From Candidatus Latescibacterota bacterium (GTDB taxonomy: Bacteria > Latescibacterota > UBA2968 > UBA8231), in the NCBI GenBank assembly GCA_022827165.1, contig JAJDTN010000204.1, positions 1 through 49,641 of the forward strand: 49,641 bases of DNA. The letters are read 5' to 3'. The position numbers and the translations under genes are program-made. Of this stretch, positions 41,522 through 49,641 are shown piece by piece; position 1 is the stretch's first letter, and each line of letters opens with the position of its first letter. Under the pieces are notes generated by a model. The model saw only the letters and a program-made list of their open reading frames with translations, did not search any database and was not told the DNA's origin.

Positions 41522-43873
41522 TCAGTCCCCCGCCGGCAGCCGCGCCGTCAGCCGCAGGCCGATCTGGCGCGGGTCCCCGTAGCTCTTGTAGAGCTTCTTC
41601 TCGTAGTCGGGCGGCTCGAGACGGAAATAGAATCCCCTCACCGCGTAGCGTTGATCGAGAAGATTGCGGCCCCACAGCTGCAAGGACCAGGTACCCCGGC
41701 GGTAGGAGATGTGGCCGTTGAGCAATCGGTAGGGCTCCGAGACCTGGTTGTGGCTGTCCGAGAAGAAGAACTCGTCCATGCCCACCACCTCCCAGCGCCC
41801 GCCCAGGCCCGACCGATGGCGATACTCGCCCCCCAGGCTGAAGGTGTACTCCGGCGCGTGGGCCGCGGCCCGATCGCCTCGCGTCTCGGGTCCCTTGTCG
41901 GTCTCGAACGTATATGGATCGACGTGGGTCTTCAGGTATCCCAGCGAGCCGAACAGACGCGCTCCGGGCAGCGGCCGGTAGCTCTGCTCCAGCTCGATGC
42001 CGCTGCTGCGTCCCTTGGAGGCATTGTCGATGAAGAAGGAGAAGCTGTTGGGGTCGTCGGGGTTCTGCTGCCTGGAGAGGCTGACCTGCTGGTCGAAGCG
42101 CAGGGTGTGGAAGAGCGTCAGCGCCGTCCCACCCATGCGAAGGCCCGTCTCGAGGTTGGTCACGTACTCCGGATCGAAGGGCCGGTCGCGATCGCCCAGG
42201 CGCGGGTTCTGATTCACACCGCCGGCCCGGTAGCCCCGCGAGACAGCACCGTAGATGGTCGCATCAGAAGCAAGCCGCCAGGTCAGGGCGAGCTTGCCGC
42301 CGCCGAGCCACTGGCCCACTTCGAAGCTCACGTCGTCCTCGTCCGCCGTGGCCCCCTGATAGGAGGTCGAATTGCGGTCCAGACGAAGATTGAAGGCCAG
42401 CTTCACGGCATCGCCCAGACCGCGGCTGTACTGACCGTAGAATGCCAGGTTGTCCACTTCGAAGGTGCTGTCGTGATCGATGGGGACGGAACTGCCGAAG
42501 ACCCAACTCGTGGCATCGTCCGACTCTTCGAGGGCCTTGAGGAAGGCCCCCGCAACCGCCTCTCCATGGCCGGCCAGATCGCTCTTCAGCAGGCGCAGTT
42601 CCTGGGTGAGGGTCGTGCGCTCCCGGAGGGTCCGGTCGAAGAAGTCGTTGGTCCATCCGTCGCGCTCGGGATCGAGGTTGTACGGTTCCCCGCGCCAGTA
42701 CTCTTCGTCATTCCCCCAGTCGCCGTCGAAGCTGTACTCCAGCTCGGTCTTCGACCAGGCCGTGATCGAGACCAGGTCCAGACCTCCGAGGGGGGCCTCG
42801 GCCTTGAGGGAGAAGGCGGTGGTCTCCTGGTGATCCTTGCCCGGATTGTCGGAATGGGTGATCAGCTCCTCGTTGTTGTCGTGGGCCCAGGCATCGTAGC
42901 CATTGTCCAGGTTGGCGCGAAACAAGGTGCCCAACAGCCGCAGACCGTTGTCGAGAGTGTAGCGCACTTTGGCACGGGCGAACCTCTCCCATCGGCGGTT
43001 GGAGTCCTCTCGATCCAGGAACAGATTGCTCCTGAAGCCATTGGACCTGGCTTCGTGGTAGCCGGCGCGGACCGCCAGTCTCTCACTCAGCGGCACGTTG
43101 ACGGTGGCGGCGGCCTGCAACAGGTCGTCGTCGCCCCGGGACATGGTGACCCCGTGGCTGGAGAACGGCAGCGGGTCCGTCGACTCCATGCTGATCAGGC
43201 CGGCCATGGCGTTCGGTCCGAAGATCGTCGACTGGGGGCCCTTGAAGACCTCGACCCGGTCCAGATCGAAGAGCACGCCAGCCGTGCCCAGGCCGCTCAG
43301 GTCGACGCCGTCGAGGACGAAGCCGACCAGGTAGTTGGGCGGCTTCTCGCCGACGAAGTGGCTGTTCTCCCCCATCCCCCGGATCTGGAAATACCGGGGC
43401 CGGGACGTGCCGCCGGCCCAGTTGAGGTTGGGCACGGCCTGGGTGAGATCCTGGAAGTGGTGGCCCTCGGCTCCTTGCAGGCGTCCCCGGTCGAGGACGG
43501 TCACCGAGGAGGCCGCCTCCGCCAGTGTCTGCTCGATCAGTCCGCCCGTGACCACGGTCACCGGCACCGGCAGGGCCACCGGCCGCAGCCGTACGATGAG
43601 GGGCCGCTCCGCTGCCGTCCGGGCGCGAAGGAGGGCGGGCTCGTAGCCGATGTGGCTGACGATCGCGGAGTCACCCGCGGCCAGGGAGAGTTCGAAGCGG
43701 CCGGCGCCGTCGGCGGTTACGACCAGGTCTCCGTGGGTCAGATGGGCGCCTGGCAGGGGATCGCCGGTGGACGCGTCGAGGACGGTGCCGCGCAGCGTCT
43801 CCGCAGGGACGGTGGCAGCTGTGAGGAGGAAGGCGATCAGCGCCGCAGCGGCGCCGGAAGGAAGGCTGGGCAT
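41522..43873 (-). CDS. TonB-dependent receptor, probable thiamine transporter
   Basis: 783-aa outer-membrane receptor. Signal peptide (MPSLPSGAAAALIAFLLTAA), then a carboxypeptidase-regulatory-like domain at about 27-110 (LRGTVLDASTGDPLPGAHLT), plug (FQIRGMGENSHFVGEKPPNY, VEVFKGPQSTIFGPNAMAGL) and a 22-strand barrel of about 550 residues with a terminal aromatic-poor strand (PRQIGLRLTARLPAGD). The leader contains a TPP riboswitch and the next gene is thiN, so the substrate is inferred to be thiamine or a thiamine precursor. Energised uptake requires TonB-ExbBD, which is not in the window. No inner-membrane PnuT-like transporter is adjacent. Confidence 0.92.
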   Translation of the reverse strand: MPSLPSGAAAALIAFLLTAATVPAETLRGTVLDASTGDPLPGAHLTHGDLVVTADGAGRFELSLAAGDSAIVSHIGYEPALLRARTAAERPLIVRLRPVALPVPVTVVTGGLIEQTLAEAASSVTVLDRGRLQGAEGHHFQDLTQAVPNLNWAGGTSRPRYFQIRGMGENSHFVGEKPPNYLVGFVLDGVDLSGLGTAGVLFDLDRVEVFKGPQSTIFGPNAMAGLISMESTDPLPFSSHGVTMSRGDDDLLQAAATVNVPLSERLAVRAGYHEARSNGFRSNLFLDREDSNRRWERFARAKVRYTLDNGLRLLGTLFRANLDNGYDAWAHDNNEELITHSDNPGKDHQETTAFSLKAEAPLGGLDLVSITAWSKTELEYSFDGDWGNDEEYWRGEPYNLDPERDGWTNDFFDRTLRERTTLTQELRLLKSDLAGHGEAVAGAFLKALEESDDATSWVFGSSVPIDHDSTFEVDNLAFYGQYSRGLGDAVKLAFNLRLDRNSTSYQGATADEDDVSFEVGQWLGGGKLALTWRLASDATIYGAVSRGYRAGGVNQNPRLGDRDRPFDPEYVTNLETGLRMGGTALTLFHTLRFDQQVSLSRQQNPDDPNSFSFFIDNASKGRSSGIELEQSYRPLPGARLFGSLGYLKTHVDPYTFETDKGPETRGDRAAAHAPEYTFSLGGEYRHRSGLGGRWEVVGMDEFFFSDSHNQVSEPYRLLNGHISYRRGTWSLQLWGRNLLDQRYAVRGFYFRLEPPDYEKKLYKSYGDPRQIGLRLTARLPAGD

Positions 43874-43877
43874 ACGA

Positions 43878-43913
43878 AGAGGCCGCTTTCTCCAGACGGG
43901 GGAAACGGCCTCT
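43878..43913 (-). promoter_or_regulatory. leader hairpin, probable expression platform of the TPP riboswitch
   Basis: An 8-bp perfect stem (AGAGGCCG / CGGCCTCT) extended by TTTC/GAAA pairing, between the aptamer and the start codon. The only GGAG of the leader (plus strand CTCC at about 43890-43893) lies inside it. No U-tract, so translational rather than transcriptional control is favoured. Confidence 0.5.
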
Positions 43914-43925
43914 GATGGCGCTGGT

Positions 43926-44005
43926 CCGTTTCCCTACGCTGGCATGATCCAGGTCAGGTTCGAAGGGTTCTGATCTCAGGCCGGAGAGCCGGCCACCCCC
44001 AACGG
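43926..44005 (-). ncRNA. TPP riboswitch (THI element)
   Basis: Read on the minus strand: P1 CCGTT...AACGG, GGGGGTGGCC with a P3 stem (GGCTCTCCGGCC), the invariant CTGAGATC, and the second conserved half ACCCTTCGAACCTGACCTGG followed by ATCATGCCAGCGTAGGGAA, nearly identical to the TPP aptamer consensus. It lies 53 bases before the TonB-dependent receptor start and controls the receptor-thiN operon. Confidence 0.97.
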
Positions 44006-44144
44006 ATGTCGTATGCTCAAGGTAGGCGGGGAGGCCAACCCGTCAAGGGATCCACCTCCATCTCGGGGTCGGCGGCACAGGGGTTGCTTTGCCTGGAGTG
44101 CACTGCTTTTTCTTCCTGTCCTCGCCGCGCCGAAGGAGCCCGCC

Positions 44145-44396
44145 ATGGCCGAAAGCCCCGCCCCCAAGTCCGCCCCCACCTCCGAAGAGTTGCACCGGGG
44201 GATCCTCCATTTGCGCGAAGACATGCGGGACCTGCGCAACCAGATAGGGGGAATTCATCACCGCATTGACGAGACCAACCGCGTCCTGGGCCAACGCATC
44301 GACGAGACCAACCGATCCCTGAACGCCTACTTCAGGTGGACCATAGCCACCCTGGTCGCCATGACCGGCATCCTCAGCGCCGTCATCAAGCTCTGA
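44145..44396 (+). CDS. small coiled-coil, membrane-anchored protein
   Basis: 83-aa protein from ATG 44145 behind GAAGGAG. A disordered Pro/Ala/Ser start (MAESPAPKSAPTSEELHRGI), a heptad-like stretch with two near-repeats (HHRIDETNRVLGQ and QRIDETNRSLNAY), and a C-terminal transmembrane segment (WTIATLVAMTGILSAVIKL). Such tail-anchored coiled-coil proteins are common; no function is inferable. It is divergent from the thiamine operon and precedes a second small membrane-protein gene by 157 bases. Confidence 0.75.
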   Translation: MAESPAPKSAPTSEELHRGILHLREDMRDLRNQIGGIHHRIDETNRVLGQRIDETNRSLNAYFRWTIATLVAMTGILSAVIKL

Positions 44397-44553
44397 CCGC
44401 GCTCGAGTGGCTGGGTGGCTGCGGTGACGATCGCGTTTCCACCCGGATACGTTGGCCGGCGATTGGTCCCTCCTGGCACGATGCCTAGTTTACCGCGCCC
44501 CATGCCCCCGGCCCGCCAATCTCCCCCCGTGCCGCCCCGCCCCGGCTGACCCT

Positions 44554-44877
44554 GTGCTGACCTCCTGGCGCGCCCCGGCGGTGGTCCTGCTGTGCGTCGC
44601 CGGCCTCTATGTCGTGGCCCGCCCGTGGCTGTTCGAGAGCCTGGGGCTGGTCACCTGCCTGATCCTCGTCCTCGCCGCGGGCCTGCTGGCCGGCATCGGC
44701 GCCGCCGCCTGGCAGGCCCGCCGCCGGCGCTACGCCTGCCCGGACTGCGAGCACCTCTTCGGAGCCTCCACCATGCGCCACCTGATCGGCCAGGACTGGT
44801 TCGGGCGGGTGCGCTGCCGCTGTCCCTCCTGCGGGCGGGTTCATCGCTGCCAGCCGGTGGGAGCCGGGGCGGGCTGA
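44554..44877 (+). CDS. small two-helix membrane protein with a zinc-ribbon domain
   Basis: 107 aa from GTG 44554 (LTSWRAPAVVLLCVAGLYVV). Two membrane helices (APAVVLLCVAGLYVVARPWL and LVTCLILVLAAGLLAGIGAA) are followed by basic QARRRRYACPDCEHLF and a second knuckle RCRCPSCGRVHRCQ, giving four or more Cys ligands for zinc. The topology places the ribbon in the cytoplasm by the positive-inside rule. The start is uncertain: the frame is open 34 codons further upstream. Function unknown. It is convergent with the DUF4091 gene. Confidence 0.7.
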   Translation: MLTSWRAPAVVLLCVAGLYVVARPWLFESLGLVTCLILVLAAGLLAGIGAAAWQARRRRYACPDCEHLFGASTMRHLIGQDWFGRVRCRCPSCGRVHRCQPVGAGAG

Positions 44878-44881
44878 AGGA

Positions 44882-47800
44882 TCAGCCTCCGGCCAGCCTC
44901 TCCACGGCGGCGGCCACCTCCCGGCGCCGCACCTCGATCGGCGCCGGGTCCTTCGTGAAGCGGGTCAGGGAGACGCTGATCTCCGGCGGCACCGCCAACA
45001 GCGCCTCCAGCCGGCGGCGTTCGTTCGCGGTCAGTTCCGTCCCCGTGGGCAGGGACCGCCTCAACATCGCCAGGTACTCGTAGTCCTCGATGCCGTCGCG
45101 CAGCATCTCCCAGCGAATGCTCTCCACGGGGCCGGCCAAGACCGGCGATTCTCCGAGCGACCCTTGCGGCGGGTAGAGGAAGCGGCCGTCGCCGTTGCCC
45201 CACGGCCTGCGTGAGCCCACGGACCCGGAGTGGAGCGACACCCAGCTCATGGGGTCCTCGTACGGGTCCTGGAGGCCTTCGGGATAGGCGGCGCCGCTGG
45301 TCCAGTAGTTGGTCGCCCACACGAGGATCCCGTCGACGCCGGCCTGCCACGTCTGCCACAGCCAGACGCGCGGGTCGGTGCCGGCGCGGTCGATGAACAG
45401 GCCGGGGTAGGGCGCCTTCGGCACCGTGCACAGGTACCACCAGAAGCGGTCTCCCGCCTCCCGGCGCCGGGCCGCGGCCTCGGGGTCGAAGCGGCTGGCC
45501 AAGGGGCTCCACAGGTCGGGGCCGCCCACCAGCGCCGGCTCGACCTGCTCGGTGAGCATGCGGCGCAGGCCGGGGGCGGCCTCCTTCAGCCGGCGGAAGC
45601 CGTCCATGACGAAGGCGTAGTCCTTCGGCTGCGGCTCGTCGAACCAGTAGACGAAGGCCTCGTCCAGCCAGCCCTTGCCGCGCAGGTGGCGCTCCAGGGC
45701 GCCGGCATAGCCGCGGAACAGGGCCTGGTACTGCGGCGTGTCCGCGGCGAATCCGCGCAGCGCCGGCTCCCGCCGCCGGTGGAAGCTGCCGCCCCCCATG
45801 CCGGGGATGCCCAGGCGGAAGGTGTTGAAGCCGTACTCCTCGATGGCCCGCGTCATGGCCGCGTCCCAGGCGGTGAAGTCGATCTCGGGCTCGATCACCT
45901 CGCCCTCGGCGACGGCGCGGTCCGTCAGGTCCGGCCAGGTGATCGCGGGCGGGTCCAGGGGCGCGGGATCGTAGGGGGAGATGTGATGTCGGGAGAAGCT
46001 CTCGAGATAGAGATCGAGGAGGCGCCGGCGGCCGGCCTCGTCGTCGACGCCGTGGTAGCGCCAGATGTAGCCGGGGTAAAACCCGAAGGCGGTCTCGCAG
46101 GTCATGCGGCGGGGGAGGTCGAAGCCGAAGACCTCGAGGCGCAGGGGCACGCGGGTCTCGTAGTCGGCGGCCGTCAGCACCAGGGCTCCCGCGTAGATCC
46201 CGGCGGGGGTCGAGGGCGGCACGGATACGCGGACCCAGAAGGGCTGATTGCGCCGCGCCGGCAGGTCGAGGGCGGAGTCGATGGGCAGGAGGGGATCGGG
46301 CCACCACGCCGCTTCGCCGGCCCGGTCGGTGGGGCGCCGCACCGGCACGTATCCCACGCGCAGGATCTCGATGCGATCGGCGGGGATGCCCGCGCCCTCC
46401 GGGCCGGTCAGATCGGTGGGCCGCAGGCGCAGCCCGCGCAGGGGGTGCTCGGGACGCAGGACGAGCTGGGCCGCCTCGGTCTCGTTGCCGGCGGCGGAGA
46501 TCGCCATCGCCGCGCCCCGCCGCCGAGGCGGGGCCCGCGTGCGCGACACCTTCCAGCCGGAGGAGGCCCACCACACCGCCGGGTCCGCGCCTTCGGCGCT
46601 CAGCAGCGCGCCGTAGCCGTCGGCGTGCAGCATCGACAGGGCCAGATCGGCCTCGGCCCGCCAGAGCCCGTCCGCCTCCACCTGCAGGTGCAGGACGAGA
46701 GCGCCCGTCCCCGAGATGCGGCAGGGCACGGCGAGGCGGTTCTCCCCCGGGTGCAGTTCCACCGGCCGCCAGCCCCCTGCCGGCGGCGGCTCCCCGAGGG
46801 CCCCCGTCACCGCGCGCACCCGCGCCGGCATCCTTTCCGCGGAGGAGCTGTGGACGAGGAGGCGGAGGGTGTCGATGAGACCGGGCCGCAGCCGGCCCGG
46901 GTCCTGCACCCGGCAGCGCAGGGATCCCGCCCGTCCGCCCTCCGACACCAGCAGGGTGGCCCCGTCCCCCTCCGGGACCTCCCCGTCGAGGCGGGCCTGG
47001 TACCCGTAATCGTCCACCTGGAAGGCGCCGCCGCCCTCGCCGGCCGCGCGCAGACGCACGCGCACGGCGGCGGCCGGCAGCAGCGAGTCGGGCACATCGA
47101 AGGAGGCCGAGGCGACCTCCGGCATCACCCCGAGGGTAGTCCAGCCGCCGCCGGTGGAGACCTCGACGAGCAGGTGGCCCCCGGTGTGGTGGTTGAGGTT
47201 CACGCGGAGTCCTGCCGCCTGCTGCCGGAAGCCCCCCACCTCGTGCCGGAAGACGACCTCCTGGCCGGGGCCGAAGACCCAGCGGCAGGTGTTGAAGCCG
47301 GCGTCGTGGCTCTCCAGGGGGCGGCTGATGTTGGCCAGCGGCGTGTGCTGGGGGGAGTCGAAGACGTACCGGCCCGCCTCGAGGCGCTCGCCCTGGCCGA
47401 GGCGCAGACCGCCGACGACGAGGCGGTGCACGGCGCGCACCCGGTCCAGCTCGATGTCGTCGAAGGCGGCGGCGCCGCGCAGCCGCCACTGGCCGAAGCG
47501 CAGCCAGCGGTACGGGTTCGAGCCCGAAGGGGCGGCGAAGCTGGAGCTGAACCGCCGCCACTCGAAGCCGGTCTCCCCCAGGTCGCGGTTGGCGAATCCC
47601 GCCCCCGAGGTGACGGTGCCGCCGCCGCTCCCCTCCAGGCGCCGGGCCCGGAAGCGCACGCGGTAGAGGCCGCCGGCCTCGAAGGCGAGGGAGTCCGAGC
47701 GCCACCCGCCCGAGCCCCGGCCATCGCCGCGGACGACGATCCCGGGATCGCCGTCGATGGTCCGCCACTCTCCCTCGCCGCGCAGGCTCCATCCGGCCGG

Positions 47801-47902
47801 CAGCGAGTCCCCCCGGGCGAAGGTGGGGTTGGGCGCCTCCTGGGCCTGGGCGGCGGTCAGCCAGCCCGCGCACAGGGCGAGGATGATTCGATACTTCGTC
47901 AC
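44882..47902 (-). CDS. secreted glycoside-hydrolase-like protein with DUF4091 (GH123-like) domain
   Basis: 1006-aa exported protein (signal peptide MTKYRIILALCAGWLTAAQA, cleavage near AQA-QE). Residues about 22-180 form a carbohydrate-binding-module-like beta domain (GWRSDSLAFEAGGLYRVRFR), followed by further beta-sandwich regions. From about 540 there is a GH123/DUF4091 arrangement: FYPGYIWRYHGVDDEAGRR, RHHISPYDPAPLDPP, and FVYWFDEPQPKDYAFVMDG, whose adjacent Asp-Glu (about 754-755) matches the catalytic pair of GH123 enzymes; the helical C-terminus (WEMLRDGIEDYEYLAMLRRS) is the DUF4091 signature. Probably a periplasmic or extracellular hexosaminidase-type glycosidase. Starts at ATG 47902, 54 bases from the divergent oxidoreductase gene. 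Confidence 0.85.
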   Translation of the reverse strand: MTKYRIILALCAGWLTAAQAQEAPNPTFARGDSLPAGWSLRGEGEWRTIDGDPGIVVRGDGRGSGGWRSDSLAFEAGGLYRVRFRARRLEGSGGGTVTSGAGFANRDLGETGFEWRRFSSSFAAPSGSNPYRWLRFGQWRLRGAAAFDDIELDRVRAVHRLVVGGLRLGQGERLEAGRYVFDSPQHTPLANISRPLESHDAGFNTCRWVFGPGQEVVFRHEVGGFRQQAAGLRVNLNHHTGGHLLVEVSTGGGWTTLGVMPEVASASFDVPDSLLPAAAVRVRLRAAGEGGGAFQVDDYGYQARLDGEVPEGDGATLLVSEGGRAGSLRCRVQDPGRLRPGLIDTLRLLVHSSSAERMPARVRAVTGALGEPPPAGGWRPVELHPGENRLAVPCRISGTGALVLHLQVEADGLWRAEADLALSMLHADGYGALLSAEGADPAVWWASSGWKVSRTRAPPRRRGAAMAISAAGNETEAAQLVLRPEHPLRGLRLRPTDLTGPEGAGIPADRIEILRVGYVPVRRPTDRAGEAAWWPDPLLPIDSALDLPARRNQPFWVRVSVPPSTPAGIYAGALVLTAADYETRVPLRLEVFGFDLPRRMTCETAFGFYPGYIWRYHGVDDEAGRRRLLDLYLESFSRHHISPYDPAPLDPPAITWPDLTDRAVAEGEVIEPEIDFTAWDAAMTRAIEEYGFNTFRLGIPGMGGGSFHRRREPALRGFAADTPQYQALFRGYAGALERHLRGKGWLDEAFVYWFDEPQPKDYAFVMDGFRRLKEAAPGLRRMLTEQVEPALVGGPDLWSPLASRFDPEAAARRREAGDRFWWYLCTVPKAPYPGLFIDRAGTDPRVWLWQTWQAGVDGILVWATNYWTSGAAYPEGLQDPYEDPMSWVSLHSGSVGSRRPWGNGDGRFLYPPQGSLGESPVLAGPVESIRWEMLRDGIEDYEYLAMLRRSLPTGTELTANERRRLEALLAVPPEISVSLTRFTKDPAPIEVRRREVAAAVERLAGG

Positions 47903-47956
47903 GGGACGGCTCCGGGGCTCTTGCGATGGTGCCGGCGCCGGGCGAATCTAACCGCC

Positions 47957-49075
47957 GTGAACCGCGTCGAGAAGCTCCACATCGGCATCGCCGGCGCCTG
48001 CGCCCGGGGGCGGGCCTTCCTGTCGGGGCTCTCGGCCCGGGAGTCGGTGGCCTGCGTCGCCGCCGTCTGCGACACCGACGCCGAGGGCCTGCAGCAGGTC
48101 CGCCGCCAGACCGGCGCCGAGCACGCCTTCACCTCTTTCGACGACCTGCTTTCCTGCGGCGGCCTCGACGCCGTGGTCGTGGCCACGCCGATGCACCTCC
48201 ACGCCCCGCAGTCCACCGCCGCCCTCGACGCCGGCCTGCACGTCCTCAGCGAGGTCACCGCCGCCGTCGACCTCGAGCAGTGCCGGCGCCTGGTGCTCGC
48301 CGCCCACCGCTCCCCCGGCCTCTACATGCTGGCCGAGAACTGCAACTACACGGTGCCCAACCTCGTGGTGGCCGCCCTCGCCGATCACGGCCTCTTCGGC
48401 ACCCCCTACTTCGCCGACGGCGAGTACCTCCACGAGGTGAAGGCCCTCAACGAGCGCACCCCCTGGCGGCGGCGCTGGCATACCGGCGTCGACGGGATCA
48501 CCTACGGCACCCACTCCCTGGGGCCGATCCTGCGGTGGCTGCCGGGGCGGGTCACGGAGGTCTGCTGCGCCGGCAGCGGCCATCACCATCTCGACCCCCG
48601 GGGCGACGCCTACCACCAGGACACCCACGTCATGCTCGGACGGCTCGCCGGCGGCGGGCTGGTCAAGGTGCGCGTCGACATGATCTCCGACCGCCCCAGC
48701 GTGACCACCACCTACCAGCTGCAAGGCACGGACGGCTGCTACGAGTCGGCCCGCGCCCCGGGCGAGCGGCACCGCCTGTGGCTGCGGTCGCGCTCGCCGG
48801 ACGCGGGCACCTGGCTCGATCTGGAGGACCTGGTGGAGGAGTTCCTGCCGGCGCGCTGGCGCGGCACCGTCGGCGACCGCCACGGCCACGGAGGCAGCGA
48901 CGCCCGAGTGATCCACGCCTTCGTCGACGCCGTGCGCGGCGACGCTCCGGCGGAGCTGGGCGTGCACGAGGCCATGGACCAGACCCTGCCGGGGCTGGTC
49001 ACCCAGGCCTCCATGGGCGCCGGGGGCGCCTGGCAGCCGGTGCCGGACAGCCGCGCCTGGACGGGGACGCCGTGA
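47957..49075 (+). CDS. Gfo/Idh/MocA-family oxidoreductase
   Basis: 372-aa NAD(P)-dependent enzyme from GTG 47957 (NRVEKLHIGIAGACARGRAF). Rossmann part: IGIAGACARGRAFLSGLSA (GxGxxG-like but with Ala in place of the middle Gly), VAAVCDTDAEGLQQV, LDAVVVATPMHLHAPQSTAA and SEVTAAVDLEQC where the usual EKP-type motif lysine is replaced by threonine/alanine. The C-terminal domain has GITYGTHSLGPILRWLPG and the histidine cluster HHHLDPRGDAYHQDTH. Family members oxidise or isomerise sugars and cyclitols. Loss of the usual lysine suggests altered chemistry. Stop overlaps the GNAT start (GTGA). Confidence 0.85.
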   Translation: MNRVEKLHIGIAGACARGRAFLSGLSARESVACVAAVCDTDAEGLQQVRRQTGAEHAFTSFDDLLSCGGLDAVVVATPMHLHAPQSTAALDAGLHVLSEVTAAVDLEQCRRLVLAAHRSPGLYMLAENCNYTVPNLVVAALADHGLFGTPYFADGEYLHEVKALNERTPWRRRWHTGVDGITYGTHSLGPILRWLPGRVTEVCCAGSGHHHLDPRGDAYHQDTHVMLGRLAGGGLVKVRVDMISDRPSVTTTYQLQGTDGCYESARAPGERHRLWLRSRSPDAGTWLDLEDLVEEFLPARWRGTVGDRHGHGGSDARVIHAFVDAVRGDAPAELGVHEAMDQTLPGLVTQASMGAGGAWQPVPDSRAWTGTP

Positions 49076-49641
49076 GCCCGAGGCCCCAGCTGATCATGCG
49101 CCGGCCCCACCTGCGGGAGGTGCCGGCCGCGGTCCCTCCCGCCGGCTACGAGGTGCGCCACTTCCGGCCCGGGGACGAGGCGGGCTGGAACGCGCTCATG
49201 GACCTGGCCTTCGAGCGGCGGCCGGGGCAGTCCGACTTCGCGCGCGAGATGGCCGCCGACGACCCCTACCGGCCGGAGCGGGTGAAGCTCGTCCTCGACG
49301 CGGCGGGGAGCGTCGTGGCCACCGCCTCCTGCTGGGTCCTGCCCCGCTACGGCGGCGACGCCGCGGTGCTGCACTGGGTCGCCCGCCACCCCGGCCACGG
49401 CGGCCGGGGCCTCGGCCGCCTGGCCTCGCTGGCCGTCCTGCACCAGGCCATCGAGGAAGGCCGCCGCCGCGCCTTCCTGCAGACCGACGACTTCCGCGTG
49501 CCCGCCCTCCGGATCTACCTGCGCATGGGATTCGAGCCGGTGATCGCCCACGGCAGCCACCCCGACCGCTGGCGCCGGATCCTGGGGGAGCTGGACTGGC
49601 CCGAGCGCTTCGAGCCGATCCTGGGCGGCCCCCGCGAGCAC
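49072..49641 (+). CDS. GNAT-family N-acetyltransferase (3' end outside window)
   Basis: 190 codons are visible from GTG 49072 (coupled to the oxidoreductase by GTGA). GNAT core: GYEVRHFRPGDEAGWNALMD, AAGSVVATASCWVLPRYGGD, LHWVARHPGHGGRGLGRLAS with the acetyl-CoA loop (R/Q-x-x-G-x-G/A as HGGRGLG), and ALRIYLRMGFEPVIAH, the closing segment. The substrate is unknown; many GNATs beside oxidoreductases act on small metabolites. The gene continues past the window edge, probably for only a few residues since the domain is complete. Confidence 0.88.
   Translation, partial: MSPRPQLIMRRPHLREVPAAVPPAGYEVRHFRPGDEAGWNALMDLAFERRPGQSDFAREMAADDPYRPERVKLVLDAAGSVVATASCWVLPRYGGDAAVLHWVARHPGHGGRGLGRLASLAVLHQAIEEGRRRAFLQTDDFRVPALRIYLRMGFEPVIAHGSHPDRWRRILGELDWPERFEPILGGPREH

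Noticed and set aside
45230..49075. 1281-aa plus-strand ORF
   Set aside because: Only the last 372 codons (from GTG 47957) are the oxidoreductase; the rest is antisense to the DUF4091 gene.

Overview
The window is a GC-rich stretch of bacterial chromosome. Three things point to a diderm of the FCB group or a nearby metagenome-known lineage such as Eisenbacteria, Krumholzibacteriota or Latescibacteria: a secreted protein with an NPFNP / FlgD-Ig-like C-terminal sorting domain, a TonB-dependent receptor, and an LRR plus TolB-propeller lipoprotein. This is inference from protein style; there is no rRNA gene to fix it. I saw no tRNA, rRNA, CRISPR array or complete insertion sequence.

Layout. (1) 1-17580, minus strand: a very large ABC export locus. 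One ATPase (16873-17580) is followed by three tandem pairs of ABC-2/NosY-like permeases, a small HTH protein between pairs 2 and 3, an NtrB-like histidine kinase with a one-base frameshift, an NtrC-like sigma-54 activator, and, after an accessory patch, a fourth permease pair that runs off the left edge. A well-formed -24/-12 (sigma-54) promoter lies upstream of the ATPase, so the locus appears to be switched on by the activator it encodes. Permease pairs 2 and 3 are a recent tandem duplication whose copies differ mainly in their extracytoplasmic parts. (2) 2700-5250: an AT-richer accessory patch behind the activator gene, with a ParB-like protein, a P-loop kinase, a truncated phosphotransferase and a 60-aa protein, framed by two 278-bp direct repeats that copy the 3' end of the activator gene. 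(3) 17581-23562: a mixed zone with hicBA, a shattered HAD hydrolase, the LRR/TolB lipoprotein, the sorting-domain protein, a SnoaL-like protein, a DUF433 antitoxin with a truncated toxin remnant, and a PD-(D/E)XK nuclease. (4) 23649-35510: housekeeping genes (birA, htpG-proA-ferredoxin with overlapping ends, geranylgeranyl-reductase-like FAD enzyme, SDR, MNT/HepT, DUF445, ddl, small membrane and zinc-ribbon proteins). (5) 35507-40842, plus strand: catabolic-looking genes (D-amino-acid-dehydrogenase-like FAD enzyme, GH172/DUF2961, lactonase-like propeller, HpcH/HpaI aldolase, radical SAM enzyme). (6) 40855-44005, minus strand: a thiamine salvage operon of TPP riboswitch, TonB-dependent receptor and thiamine pyrophosphokinase. 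(7) 44145-49641: two small membrane proteins, a secreted DUF4091/GH123-like hydrolase, a Gfo/Idh/MocA oxidoreductase and a GNAT acetyltransferase cut by the right edge.

Working together: the left third would sense a cell-envelope or cytoplasmic signal (GAF-like sensor kinase), activate sigma-54 transcription, and produce several alternative permease dimers served by one ATPase. The right half handles sugar-acid or fructofuranoside/arabinofuranoside-type catabolism, and imports thiamine under TPP feedback. Many neighbouring genes overlap by 1 to 4 bases (ATGA, GTGA, TGATG), which indicates translational coupling and helped fix start codons.
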